This document shows, one piece after another, positions 52,842 through 61,905 of a stretch of 64,000 nucleotides of DNA. The first letter of the stretch is position 1, and every line of letters starts with the position of its first letter. This DNA is from Bacteriovoracaceae bacterium (GTDB lineage: Bacteria > Bdellovibrionota > Bacteriovoracia > Bacteriovoracales > Bacteriovoracaceae), in NCBI GenBank assembly GCA_016784965.1, contig JADHTQ010000011.1:34283-98282 (forward strand), read 5' to 3'. A program made the position numbers and the translations under genes. Below the pieces are notes generated by a model that ran no database searches, had not been told where the DNA came from, and saw only the letters and a program-made list of their open reading frames with translations.

Positions 52842-54575
52842 ATGGATGATATTATTGTAAATGAACAAGGCACAAATGATAGGCCTACACAAATTAAGAT
52901 TGGTCAACTCTTTTTAGAGCACACATCTCTCACCAAAGCACAATTGGCCGAAGCTTTAGAAATACAATCCGAGTCAGGGCTTCTACTTGGAGAAATTTTA
53001 CTTAAAAAAAATTACATCCATCCACACGATATCACCAGAGTTATTTGTCAGCAGATTAATATTACATATATCAACGAAATAAAAGTCGATGATATCGACC
53101 CCAATATCACTATTGACTTACCCATTAACTATGCAAAATTTCATGAAGTAATTCCTATACTTGAAACTGACTATTCCGTTTCAGTCGTCATTTCTGACCC
53201 CTTTAATGAGGATGCCTTAAATGATTTGCATGAAATTTTCCACAAAGATATAAAGCTTCTCGTCTCCTCTCCTTTGCGCATTCAAGATGCAATTAACAGA
53301 GTATATGAAAAGGCAAATCGAAACATTGTAAGCACACTTGAAGATGAGTTTGATGAAAACTTGGATTTAGCCGGGCCGATTGATATTCTCGATGCGGGAG
53401 CAGATGAAGCACCTGTTATCCGTTTTGTAAACTCGATAATTTTTAGAGCTGTAAAGGAGCGTGCTTCTGATATCCACATCGAGCCATATGATAAAGAGAC
53501 CATCTATCGCTTTCGCATCAATGGTGTTATGGAAGAAATATTACGGCAACCTTTAAAAACTCATGCCGCAGTTAGTTCTAGAATAAAAGTTATGGCCAAA
53601 TTAGATATTGCTGAAAAAAGACTCCCCCAAGATGGTCGTATAAAAATTAAAATGGCTGGTAAAGATATCGACATCAGACTAAGTACTGTACCAGTCCAAT
53701 TTGGTGAACGCATTGTTATGAGAATTTTAGAAAAGGGCGAATCGGTAATGGGTCTTGAGCAGCTGGGATATGGAGGACACGTCCTTGCCAACCTTGAAGA
53801 ATTGTCCAAAAGAAAACATGGTGTAATCTATGTAACCGGACCGACAGGTTCTGGAAAGACAACTACCTTAATGGCATTACTCGATAAAATTAACGAACCT
53901 GGCAAAATGATTATCACCGTTGAAGATCCTGTAGAATATGAAGTTCCTGGTATTTCACAAATCCAAGTAAACTCAAAAATTGATCTGTCGTTTGCCATTG
54001 CCCTACGATCAATTGTCAGGCAAGACCCAGATGTTATAATGGTGGGAGAAACCAGAGACTTAGAAACTGCCTCAATGGCAATTGAAGCATCGTTGACTGG
54101 TCACTTCGTTTTGTCTACCCTACACACAAACGATTCTTCTTCTGCACCAAATCGTCTCATTGATATGGGAGTTCAACCCTTTTTAATCGCCTCTTCACTA
54201 ATTGCTATCTTGGCCCAAAGATTACTGCGAACACTTTGTACTGCATGTAAGGAGCCGATACAAGTTACAGAGTTTGAGTTAAGTCTCTTGAGGGTCTCAA
54301 AAGTTCCACAAGAAGCCACAATATTCAAAGCAGTCGGTTGCCCTAAATGCAATCACAACGGATATACTGGAAGAACTACCGTTTGCGAACTACTAGTCAT
54401 TTCTGATACTATAAGACCCTTAATTATGAGCAAGGCCGACGCAGGTCAACTTAAAAAAGCCGCCACAAGAGAAGGGATGAAAACCTTAAGACAAGACGCT
54501 TTGAGAAAGGTTTTTAACGGCATAACCTCAGTTGAGGAGATGGCACGTGCCATCAATGAAGAGGAACAAAATTAA
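52842..54575 (+). CDS. gspE: Type II secretion ATPase GspE
   Basis: A 577-residue cytoplasmic secretion ATPase. N1E/MshEN-type N-terminal domain (LFLEHTSLTKAQLAEALEIQ); Asp box region HIEPYDKETIYRFRINGVME; Walker A GPTGSGKTT near residue 333; His box LHTNDSSSAPNRL; Walker B RQDPDVIMVGETRD near 394; and the tetracysteine zinc loop CTAC (near 466) with CPKC (near 500). It powers pseudopilus assembly together with GspF and GspL. Starts three bases after gspD's stop and its stop overlaps the gspF start by one base. Confidence 0.98.
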   Translation: MDDIIVNEQGTNDRPTQIKIGQLFLEHTSLTKAQLAEALEIQSESGLLLGEILLKKNYIHPHDITRVICQQINITYINEIKVDDIDPNITIDLPINYAKFHEVIPILETDYSVSVVISDPFNEDALNDLHEIFHKDIKLLVSSPLRIQDAINRVYEKANRNIVSTLEDEFDENLDLAGPIDILDAGADEAPVIRFVNSIIFRAVKERASDIHIEPYDKETIYRFRINGVMEEILRQPLKTHAAVSSRIKVMAKLDIAEKRLPQDGRIKIKMAGKDIDIRLSTVPVQFGERIVMRILEKGESVMGLEQLGYGGHVLANLEELSKRKHGVIYVTGPTGSGKTTTLMALLDKINEPGKMIITVEDPVEYEVPGISQIQVNSKIDLSFAIALRSIVRQDPDVIMVGETRDLETASMAIEASLTGHFVLSTLHTNDSSSAPNRLIDMGVQPFLIASSLIAILAQRLLRTLCTACKEPIQVTEFELSLLRVSKVPQEATIFKAVGCPKCNHNGYTGRTTVCELLVISDTIRPLIMSKADAGQLKKAATREGMKTLRQDALRKVFNGITSVEEMARAINEEEQN

Positions 54576-55786
54576 TGCCCATATATAGCTACAAAGGTTT
54601 AAATCAAACAGGAAAAGAGGTTAAATCGACAGTTAATGCCGAAAGTGCCAATCTTGCCAAGCAAAGAATAAGAACCTTGGGTATCATGCTGCTTGAAATA
54701 AAGGAGCAAAAATCTGAGGCACTCAAACACCATAGTTCCATGAGCTTTGGTCCTGGAGTGAAGGTAGAAGAGTTGTCTCTTATGACAAGGCAGTTAGCTA
54801 CTTTAATTCGGGCAAAAATTAATTTAGTCGAGGCACTAAGTGCTATAGTTGATCAGGCGGGCAATCCCGGTCTGAAAATTGTCATGTCAGAGGTAAAACA
54901 AAAAGTTAATGAAGGCTCATCACTGGCCAAGGCACTAGCAGATTACCCCAAGGTTTTTAATAATATTTACATCAACATGGTAGACGCTGGTGAGGCTTCA
55001 GGTAACTTGGCCATTGTGCTCGTGCGTCTTGCTGAGTTTACTGAAGGACAAGTTAAGCTTAAAAACAAAATTAAAGGTGCCATGACATATCCAATCGTAA
55101 TGGTATTTTTTGGTTCATTTATGATGGGGATCATTTTTATCTTCGTAATTCCTAAAATTACTAGAATCTTTATCACTATGAAAAGAGAGCTCCCCCTTCA
55201 GACCAAAATTTGTATTTGGATATCAAATTTTTTGCAAGGGTACTGGTGGGCAGTTATTATCGGAAGTTTTTCCAGTTTTTTTCTTTTTAAAAAGTATATA
55301 TCAACAACTTCAGGAAAGAAGAAGTGGCACTCTCTTTTACTTAACCTACCTATTATTGCTGAATTATTGGTTATGATTAATATTGCAAGATTTACTTCTA
55401 CCTTAGCAACCCTTTTAACCTCTGGGGTTCCAATACTGGCCAGCTTAAAAATTGTTAAAAATCTAGTTTCCAACGTACACATGCAAGCGGCCGTCGAAGA
55501 AGCAAAAATTAATGTCGCAGAGGGAGCTAGTTTAGTCGGTCCTCTAACTAAAAGTAACCTTTTTCCCAGCATGGTTACCCATATGATTGGGCTGGGTGAA
55601 AAATCCGGTGAACTTGAACCTATGTTACAAATTATTGCTGAAAATTATGATGAACAAGTCGACGCCAAAATTAATGGACTTACCTCAATCTTAGAACCAG
55701 TTATGATGATAATAATGGGGCTTGCTGTCGCCTTCATCGTTTTTTCGGTCGTTGTTCCCATGATGGAGCTTAATAAGATACATTAG
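54575..55786 (+). CDS. gspF: Type II secretion platform protein GspF
   Basis: A 403-residue polytopic inner-membrane protein with two T2SSF domains and three TM segments. Motifs: MPIYSYKGLNQTGKEVKSTV at the start, ELSLMTRQLATLIRAKINLV opening domain 1, YPKVFNNIYINMVDAGEASG, MTYPIVMVFFGSFMMGIIFI, and the repeat in domain 2 (IARFTSTLATLLTSGVPILA, FPSMVTHMIGLGEKSGELEP). GspF is the rotor-like core of the assembly platform. It overlaps gspE by one base, a coupled start. A 59-base gap separates it from gspG. Confidence 0.97.
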   Translation: MPIYSYKGLNQTGKEVKSTVNAESANLAKQRIRTLGIMLLEIKEQKSEALKHHSSMSFGPGVKVEELSLMTRQLATLIRAKINLVEALSAIVDQAGNPGLKIVMSEVKQKVNEGSSLAKALADYPKVFNNIYINMVDAGEASGNLAIVLVRLAEFTEGQVKLKNKIKGAMTYPIVMVFFGSFMMGIIFIFVIPKITRIFITMKRELPLQTKICIWISNFLQGYWWAVIIGSFSSFFLFKKYISTTSGKKKWHSLLLNLPIIAELLVMINIARFTSTLATLLTSGVPILASLKIVKNLVSNVHMQAAVEEAKINVAEGASLVGPLTKSNLFPSMVTHMIGLGEKSGELEPMLQIIAENYDEQVDAKINGLTSILEPVMMIIMGLAVAFIVFSVVVPMMELNKIH

Positions 55787-55845
55787 GTTGAGAGTTAGTA
55801 ATAAATAGTGTATAAAATAAAAAAATATATTTTAGGAGACCATAT

Positions 55846-56304
55846 ATGGAGATAAATAATAATTATAAAACCGTTAAAGTTATAGCACGTAGCAACCGTG
55901 GCTTCTCTCTAGTGGAAATTCTAGTGGCATTGACTCTCTTGGCCATTGCCGGTTCATTTGTTGCAGGAAAGATCTATGAATCTCTAGAGGAAGGCAAAAG
56001 GACGTCTACAAATATACAAATGCAAAATTTGGCCGGAAGACTTAAGGAGTTTCGGCGGCATTGCAATTTTTATCCCACTACAGATCAAGGGCTCGAGGCC
56101 CTAATTAGTAAGCCAACAGGTGGCAAGGAATGTAAAAATTATGCACCAAATGGCTATATAGATGGTGATGAAATTCCAGATGATCCATGGGGCGAACCTT
56201 TTATTTATGAATCAGATAATAATAAATTTACACTCCAATCCCTTGGATCTGATAATGAAGAAAACACCGAGGATGATATCTTTTATCCTCCAAAGAAGAA
56301 GTAG
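55846..56304 (+). CDS. gspG: Major pseudopilin GspG
   Basis: A 152-residue pseudopilin. The prepilin site is RGFSLVEILVALTLL with cleavage after Gly and Glu at +5; the leader (~22 residues, basic) is longer than usual. After the hydrophobic helix the GspG core appears: LKEFRRHCNFYPTTDQGLEA, LISKPTGG, DDPWGEPFIYESDNNKFTLQ, and the Ca-binding end SLGSDNEENTEDD. It builds the shaft of the pseudopilus that pushes substrates through GspD. It has its own strong ribosome site (AGGAG) after a 59-base spacer, consistent with high expression of the major subunit. Confidence 0.96.
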   Translation: MEINNNYKTVKVIARSNRGFSLVEILVALTLLAIAGSFVAGKIYESLEEGKRTSTNIQMQNLAGRLKEFRRHCNFYPTTDQGLEALISKPTGGKECKNYAPNGYIDGDEIPDDPWGEPFIYESDNNKFTLQSLGSDNEENTEDDIFYPPKKK

Positions 56305-56320
56305 CCACACTACCCCCCAC

Positions 56321-57007
56321 ATGGTCCCAAAGAAGGCAGACCAAGGGTTTACGCTAATTGAAGTTTTAGTGGCCCTATTTTTAGTAGTCGTAATCTTTAC
56401 AGTCGTCTCCAATATAACTTTTAATACTCGCCAAATAATGACTGAATCTCTTGATCGCTTCGAAAAGGCGATAAGATTTTCAAATGATGAAGCGGCCCTT
56501 AGAAATCGAATCATTCGTCTCCATTTCTTCCTAGATAAGACCCCTCAAGAGTACGCCGTAGAATATGGCCCCGATGATGCATATGTCATACCAATCTCAA
56601 AAGTAAAAGAGCTTGACTCAATGAGTAGTAATGAACGAAAAAAACACAGTAAGGAGATTAAGGATCTAAACAGAAAGTTTAACAAAATTCGAGAATTTCA
56701 CGAAGGTGGAAAAACTCTTCCCGACGGAGTTAAAGTTCTTGGAATTGGTACCTCTATTCACGACAAGCTAAAAAGCGACTTCCACTCCTCAATCTATATT
56801 TATCCAACTGGTGAAAAAGATAGTGCTATAATAATTCTTGGTACTGATGACGAAGTTGCTACTTTGAGTATCAATGCCTTTACAATGGAATTTAAAAGAA
56901 AGTTTATAACACTTGAGGACTTTGCAGACGAAGATGACTTAGAAGATAAACAAATGGATCTTGCCGAGGGCCTTTTTATGAGTTGGTCGAGGGAGGAAAA
57001 TTTTTGA
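56321..57007 (+). CDS. gspH: Minor pseudopilin GspH-like
   Basis: A 228-residue pseudopilin from the ATG at 56321, 16 bases after gspG; the frame is open further upstream but would run inside gspG. The prepilin motif is QGFTLIEVLVALFLVVVIFT (Glu at +5). The body is charged and long for GspH (PDDAYVIPISKVKELDSMSS; VKVLGIGTSIHDKLKSDFHS), with a C-terminal beta strand region. The assignment as H comes from the position between G and I; sequence beyond the helix is not diagnostic. Its stop overlaps the TTG start of the next gene. Confidence 0.78.
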   Translation: MVPKKADQGFTLIEVLVALFLVVVIFTVVSNITFNTRQIMTESLDRFEKAIRFSNDEAALRNRIIRLHFFLDKTPQEYAVEYGPDDAYVIPISKVKELDSMSSNERKKHSKEIKDLNRKFNKIREFHEGGKTLPDGVKVLGIGTSIHDKLKSDFHSSIYIYPTGEKDSAIIILGTDDEVATLSINAFTMEFKRKFITLEDFADEDDLEDKQMDLAEGLFMSWSREENF

Positions 57008-57522
57008 ACAAAGACTACCGTTACCAATTAGGATTTTCACTTCTTGAAGTAATGATAGCTCTTACCATCTTTTCCATTTTTATCACTATGTTTGTTACCT
57101 CCATTGGTTATAATCTTTCTGACTCAACTATGATGAGAGAAGAGTTGCTTTTACGCGAGTTGTGCCTTTCAAAAATAAATGAGGTATTAATAGCACCACC
57201 TGAGCTTGTGGAGAGTCTTACTCTCAAACCAAAAACAAAAGATTTCGAACATAATAAAGACTACCACTATACTATTGAGTATAAAAAAATAAAAATGCCC
57301 AATATAGACCAAATTATGGGAAAAAGTGAAGATGATGAAGATCAAGAAAGCGGAGAAGCAGCAGGCATACAACAGCACCTTTTTAAAAATATAAAAAAAT
57401 TCCTAGAAGATGCTGTATGGCAAGTGAAAGTTACTGTCCAAAACAAGCAAACAGAGTTTTCATATGATCTGTCTACTTGGCTAATTAATGAAAAGGCAAA
57501 ACCAGAGTTTGAAAATTTTTAA
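57004..57522 (+). CDS. gspI: Minor pseudopilin GspI-like
   Basis: A 172-residue pseudopilin. Start is a TTG at 57004, four bases overlapping the previous gene's stop, with GGGAGG seven bases before it; the longer frame from TTG 56983 has no ribosome site. The prepilin site is LGFSLLEVMIALTIFSIFIT with Glu at +5. GspI forms the pseudopilus tip with J and K. LRELCLSKINEVLIAPPELV lies where the GspI segment l.A.w.a.N is expected; the acidic insert (KSEDDEDQESGEAAG) is unusual. It is named by order in the operon. Confidence 0.78.
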   Translation: MNKDYRYQLGFSLLEVMIALTIFSIFITMFVTSIGYNLSDSTMMREELLLRELCLSKINEVLIAPPELVESLTLKPKTKDFEHNKDYHYTIEYKKIKMPNIDQIMGKSEDDEDQESGEAAGIQQHLFKNIKKFLEDAVWQVKVTVQNKQTEFSYDLSTWLINEKAKPEFENF

Positions 57523-58330
57523 TAAAAAGCACTTTTTCAAAGAAGTTGGGCTCACTCTTATTGAGGTGTTGGTCGCCATTACCCTGCTATCAATTTTAAT
57601 GTTATATATTTACTCAATTGTTGACGAAAGCACTACGACAAAAGACCGCACTATTGCAGAGGATCGACAGCTCCTGCAAGTTGAAACTGCCCTTTCAAGA
57701 TTTCGCCTGGATTTTTCTCTGATTTACTCGCCTCTATATTTTTCTGCAATCAAAAAAAAGGGCCGCTCCGATTCAGAGGAAAACCAACGGCTTGCCTCCA
57801 GGTTTAAGCCTAGTGAAAAATACCCGCAAATTACTGAAAAAGGTATACCTGTTCCAATATTTGAGATGCCAGATAGGCAATCAATTGTTTTTTTGACATC
57901 TTCAAATAAAAGGAAAGTCTCTGACTCAAGGCAATCAAACTATGCTTGGCTTAAATATACTTTAAGAAGTAACTCCATCGAAGATCAAAGCAAGAAGTTT
58001 GCTCCAAATGAATTAATCAGATATTATACTCCACATAATCCATACTCAAAAGAGCACGATTGGGACGAAGTGAAACCACAGTTGCTTCTTAGAAATGTGA
58101 AGTCTTTGGAGTTTCTAATATGGGACGATGAAAAGACTGACTTTGTATCAAAAAGTTTAGAGCTCGAAAAAGGTGGCAAGGCAATTAGAGGGTTAAAATT
58201 AGTATTGGTTTGGGTGGATTCAATGGAAAATGAGCATACAGAAGAAAGAATTTACAGGCCCCTTTGGCCATATTTTGATGTAACACTTGACAAAGATGGT
58301 AATACAATAGATGGGAAACCTCAAGACTAA
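57488..58330 (+). CDS. gspJ: Minor pseudopilin GspJ-like
   Basis: A 280-residue pseudopilin with prepilin site VGLTLIEVLVAITLLSILML (Glu +5), preceded by a 21-residue leader if the ATG at 57488 is used; this overlaps gspI by 35 bases. A TTG at 57509 is another option. The body resembles GspJ: QVETALSRFRLDFSLIYSPL (usual l.ra...l..D...l), IVFLTSSNKRKVSDSRQSNY, and a C-terminal VKSLEFLIWDDEKTDF and GLKLVLVWVD, typical GspJ strands. The tip complex I-J-K caps the pseudopilus and contacts substrate. Confidence 0.86.
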   Translation: MKRQNQSLKIFNKKHFFKEVGLTLIEVLVAITLLSILMLYIYSIVDESTTTKDRTIAEDRQLLQVETALSRFRLDFSLIYSPLYFSAIKKKGRSDSEENQRLASRFKPSEKYPQITEKGIPVPIFEMPDRQSIVFLTSSNKRKVSDSRQSNYAWLKYTLRSNSIEDQSKKFAPNELIRYYTPHNPYSKEHDWDEVKPQLLLRNVKSLEFLIWDDEKTDFVSKSLELEKGGKAIRGLKLVLVWVDSMENEHTEERIYRPLWPYFDVTLDKDGNTIDGKPQD

Positions 58331-59654
58331 TCAGCGGGGCGTTGCCATACTAATGGTTTTGGCAACAGTCTCCATTTTATCCTACATTATTGCCGATTTC
58401 ACATTTGAAATTAAACTCAACAAAATTAGAAACCGAAACCTACAAGATAAATATCAAGCCCGCTTAAATGCTGAAGCGGGCCTACAGTTTGCCATAGCTA
58501 AACTTAAAATATATCAAATTGCATTTAATATTTTGCAAAAAAATCCAGACCTGGCCAAAGTATTTGGTCCGGATAAACTGCAAGCGCTTATTACTTCGCC
58601 CTTTGCTTATCCTCCGCCCATACCAAAAAATGCCAACCTCATCACTAAAGATGCCATAAATAAACTAATTGAAAGTGTTCTGCTTCGAGGCACTATGATT
58701 GTCGAAATGTCTAGTGTATCAGGATTTTTAAATCCCAACACTTTAAGAATACCCTTCAAAGATGACTCTGGTGATTATGGTCAACCCAGCAGTTCAGCAG
58801 CCAATGAACCAGAAAGTACCAGCACCACTCCTCCCCATAAATATATTGAACAAAAACTTATCGAGTCACTCACTCAATCTCTAGAAAGCAAAAAGGAACA
58901 GGATGAAGATTTCGATACAATTTATGGTGATGTAGAACCTGAGCAATTGATAAAAGAATTAAAGTTCTACGTTAACGATAAGGAGGCCCTCGAAGACACC
59001 GCCAGTGTTGAGTCCGATTATGTGAGCAATAATATTACTCCCAAGCATGCCCCTTTAACATCCATTTCCGAGTTATACTTGCTACTAAACTGGAACGATG
59101 CCTTGGTCGACCTTATCAAAGATCGACTTAGCGTCCACAACGTATCTATTATCCAGGTAAATGAAATCACAGAAGCACAACTAAAGGTCATATTTCCAGA
59201 TATAGAAAAAGAACATATCACTAATTTCTTTGAATATCGAGATGGTAAGGAGGCAACTGGAGATAATGAAAGTAAAGACCCGCACCCTTTCTCATCCGAA
59301 GCCGATTTTAAAGAAGCCGTCATAGGAAAGCTCTTTATAGTTGATGAGGAAACTTATACTCAAAGAATGAAAGAGTTATCAAATGCCGGGCTTAGTATTG
59401 GAGTTGCCGGACAACTTTTTAAAATAATTTCTACAGGCGTTGTCAATGAGATAAGTTATAAAATTGTGGCATATGTAGATTTGCCAAAAAAACCACCTCC
59501 GCCCAAACCTACTCCCAAACCACCACCTCCCCCTGAACCGAATGATCCTTTGGAACCGCCACAGGAACCTCCTCCTCCACCGCCACCTGACGAGGATCCA
59601 AACCAGCCACCTATCCAACTACTGCTGCCTCGGATTAGAGAAATCATTATTTAA
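58311..59654 (+). CDS. gspK: Minor pseudopilin GspK-like with proline-rich tail
   Basis: A 447-residue minor pseudopilin. Prepilin-like start: short leader MGNLKTNQRG, then VAILMVLATVSILSYIIADF without Glu at +5, which is the GspK hallmark. Next, NRNLQDKYQARLNAEAGLQF and a large alpha domain with two helix-hairpin-helix-like segments (TSISELYLLLNWNDALVDLI; EAQLKVIFPDIEKEHI) as in GspK. After residue ~392 comes a ~50-residue tail of Pro with Lys then Glu/Asp/Gln, not usual for GspK. It starts 20 bases inside gspJ. The tail could anchor or space the tip in the secretin channel. Confidence 0.88.
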   Translation: MGNLKTNQRGVAILMVLATVSILSYIIADFTFEIKLNKIRNRNLQDKYQARLNAEAGLQFAIAKLKIYQIAFNILQKNPDLAKVFGPDKLQALITSPFAYPPPIPKNANLITKDAINKLIESVLLRGTMIVEMSSVSGFLNPNTLRIPFKDDSGDYGQPSSSAANEPESTSTTPPHKYIEQKLIESLTQSLESKKEQDEDFDTIYGDVEPEQLIKELKFYVNDKEALEDTASVESDYVSNNITPKHAPLTSISELYLLLNWNDALVDLIKDRLSVHNVSIIQVNEITEAQLKVIFPDIEKEHITNFFEYRDGKEATGDNESKDPHPFSSEADFKEAVIGKLFIVDEETYTQRMKELSNAGLSIGVAGQLFKIISTGVVNEISYKIVAYVDLPKKPPPPKPTPKPPPPPEPNDPLEPPQEPPPPPPPDEDPNQPPIQLLLPRIREIII

Positions 59655-59692
59655 CAGTAGCACCTTTTGCTGACTGCTGTTAAAATATAGAT

Positions 59693-61273
59693 ATGAACAT
59701 ATTAACGATAGATGTCGGTACTCATTCCGTAAAATTTCTGGAAACAAGACTAGAGAGAAAATCTCTTGTTCTTAAAAAAACCAAACGGATATTTATATCC
59801 AAGGTACAAAAAGAATTAAATGATAAAGCAACAATAGTTGATATCATCACTTTTATCATTCATAATTATCTCAAGAATAAGCATTTTGACGGAAAAATAA
59901 TTTTTCAAATACCCAATGAGTTTATTACTACCAGGTATCTAAACCTTCCCGTCACAAATAGAAAAAAAGTTGAAATGATGATTCCATTTCAATTAGATGA
60001 AAATCTTCCTTTTTCTATCTCCGATGCCCACTATACCACCAAGTTGAGCAAAAAACTCAAAACTACACTGGCCACAATCAATATTGCCAGACTGCAAACT
60101 TTTGAGACCTTTCATACCACATTATCAAACCACAAAATTATCCCGGCGATCTTAACCAGTGAATTATCTGTCTATGAAAATTTTATTGATTTGAACAAAC
60201 TTGATGGCCCCTTGTGTATTTTAGATATTGGACACTCAACGACCAAAGCATATTTCATCTATGAAAAACACATTGTCAGCAATCATATCTCTCACATTGC
60301 AGGTAAAAAAATTACAGATGTAATTTCCCGGACCTATAATATTGCGCTGGATGAAGCAACCGTTTACAAGCACAAAAACTGTTTTTTTCTTACCAGTGAC
60401 CAGTATGAAAACGTTGATGAAGGCCAGCGAGATTTTGCTAAATTAATGGAGCAAACTATTGATCCACTCGTACAGGAGCTAAGGCGCTGGGAGCTTGGCT
60501 TTAGAGTAAAATACGGAAGCTCTATAAACCAATTTTATATAACAGGTGGAACAAGTAATATTAATAATATTGCAAATTACTTAACTGAAGCTCTGTCAAT
60601 TAAAGTAAGCCCTTTAAAGATCTTTGGTCGGTCAAAACAACGTGAACTCCACAGTGCACAAAACGATCGCTTCATTTACTCACTCACTAACTTAATGGCG
60701 GCTACACAACTTTCTAATACTACAATGCCAAACTTTTTAAAAGGTGCTTTTGCCTCTAATTATATCAATAGCATTTCACTACACTCTACTATGTTTTGTG
60801 CCTCACGGGTGCTGATGATCACAGTCTTAATCCTTTTGTCGCTTTTGATTAACAAAGTTGTTATAAATTCAAAAAATCGTACCCTACGGAAAAAAATATC
60901 AAAAATTATTAAAAAACCAGGGTTAAATATCTCAAAGAAAGATCAGCGCCGCTATCGAAAAAATCCTGAAAAAATGCTTAAAATCTTAAAGAAAAAAAAT
61001 CTTGTAATTAAAAAAGAAATTGCTCTTGTTAAGAAAATGTCAACAGTTGACTCCTTAACTCCGCTTTCTAGATTGAGCCAAACTCTTACTAAATATCAAA
61101 ATGTTCAATTACAGGTTTATAAAAACAAAAGTGGAAATATTTATACCAAGTTTTATAGTGAAAACTCAGATCAATTAGATCAGATGCATAGATATTTAAA
61201 GTCGCTAGAATTAAAAGGTGCATCCTTGAAAAAAAGGGAAACATTTTTAACCCTGCAATATGAGGCAATATAA
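59693..61273 (+). CDS. gspL: Type II secretion protein GspL
   Basis: A 526-residue bitopic inner-membrane protein. The N-terminal cytoplasmic part has an actin/PilM-like fold: ILTIDVGTHSVKFLETRLER at the start (phosphate-1-like DVGTHSVK), IFQIPNEFITTRYLNLPV, and the second loop GPLCILDIGHSTTKAYFIY then FYITGGTSNINNIANYL. A TM follows near residues 370-390 (VLMITVLILLSLLINKVVI), then a periplasmic coiled coil and ferredoxin-like domain (STVDSLTPLSRLSQTLTKYQ). GspL binds GspE and GspM. ATG 59693 has no Shine-Dalgarno. The 38-base gap after gspK can form a weak AGCA/TGCT hairpin. Confidence 0.9.
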   Translation: MNILTIDVGTHSVKFLETRLERKSLVLKKTKRIFISKVQKELNDKATIVDIITFIIHNYLKNKHFDGKIIFQIPNEFITTRYLNLPVTNRKKVEMMIPFQLDENLPFSISDAHYTTKLSKKLKTTLATINIARLQTFETFHTTLSNHKIIPAILTSELSVYENFIDLNKLDGPLCILDIGHSTTKAYFIYEKHIVSNHISHIAGKKITDVISRTYNIALDEATVYKHKNCFFLTSDQYENVDEGQRDFAKLMEQTIDPLVQELRRWELGFRVKYGSSINQFYITGGTSNINNIANYLTEALSIKVSPLKIFGRSKQRELHSAQNDRFIYSLTNLMAATQLSNTTMPNFLKGAFASNYINSISLHSTMFCASRVLMITVLILLSLLINKVVINSKNRTLRKKISKIIKKPGLNISKKDQRRYRKNPEKMLKILKKKNLVIKKEIALVKKMSTVDSLTPLSRLSQTLTKYQNVQLQVYKNKSGNIYTKFYSENSDQLDQMHRYLKSLELKGASLKKRETFLTLQYEAI

Positions 61274-61903
61274 ATGTCATCTTTATTTCCAATTTTTAAA
61301 CATATTGATAATTTTTTCTTTGATTTGGTTGACAGATATATGTCTTCCGCGCTTCATCAACAGATCATCAATAGGGTGTCACACTTAGAAGGCAGTGTCC
61401 AAACAATGCTTAATCATCTTTTTACGGTTATTTTTTTAGTCATTCCTATTTTTTTATGTATGATCTTTTTTATCACAAACATTAGTATTGAAAACACATA
61501 TGATGTAAACCTGGCAATCTTAGAAACTATAAAAGATATTGAAGCCAACAAAAAAAAGTTCTCTAGCTTGAGTAGACAAATACTATCACCTTCTACAATA
61601 ACAACAGGTGCCCAACTTAAACAAAAAATCGACAGTATACTAAATATAAAAAAAATAGATGAATCCAAGGTAAAAATAACTACTTCTAAACTTGGTCATC
61701 CAACGCAAGGATTAAGTTCGTTTGATTCTGATATCAATTTTAATCGCTTTACTATAACAGATTTAGCAGACTTTTTGACAGCACTTTTAGACCAAGAAAA
61801 AATGAATATTACTAATCTAAATATCATTAGGAAGAAAAATAAAACTCTTGATGGAGACTTTCACTTAGTACATTTCTCCAAGCAATTAAAACAAAGTCAA
61901 TAG
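61274..61903 (+). CDS. gspM: Type II secretion protein GspM-like
   Basis: A 209-residue bitopic protein that directly follows gspL with no gap. A ~50-residue cytoplasmic N-terminus, one TM near residues 50-72 (FTVIFLVIPIFLCMIFFI), a coiled coil (ETIKDIEANKKKFSSLSRQI) and a C-terminal ferredoxin-like piece (FNRFTITDLADFLTALLDQE). Architecture and place between L and N define GspM; the sequence itself is weakly conserved. The longer N-terminus differs from enteric GspM, where it is about 15-20 residues. Confidence 0.78.
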   Translation: MSSLFPIFKHIDNFFFDLVDRYMSSALHQQIINRVSHLEGSVQTMLNHLFTVIFLVIPIFLCMIFFITNISIENTYDVNLAILETIKDIEANKKKFSSLSRQILSPSTITTGAQLKQKIDSILNIKKIDESKVKITTSKLGHPTQGLSSFDSDINFNRFTITDLADFLTALLDQEKMNITNLNIIRKKNKTLDGDFHLVHFSKQLKQSQ

Positions 61904-61905
61904 AT

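Noticed and set aside
59456..59647. Glycine-rich minus-strand ORF
   Set aside because: Antisense shadow of the proline-rich GspK tail (CCN codons read as GGN).
59655..59692. AGCA/TGCT hairpin between gspK and gspL as a terminator
   Set aside because: Four-base stem without a T-run; gspL-M-N must be expressed with the rest of the operon.
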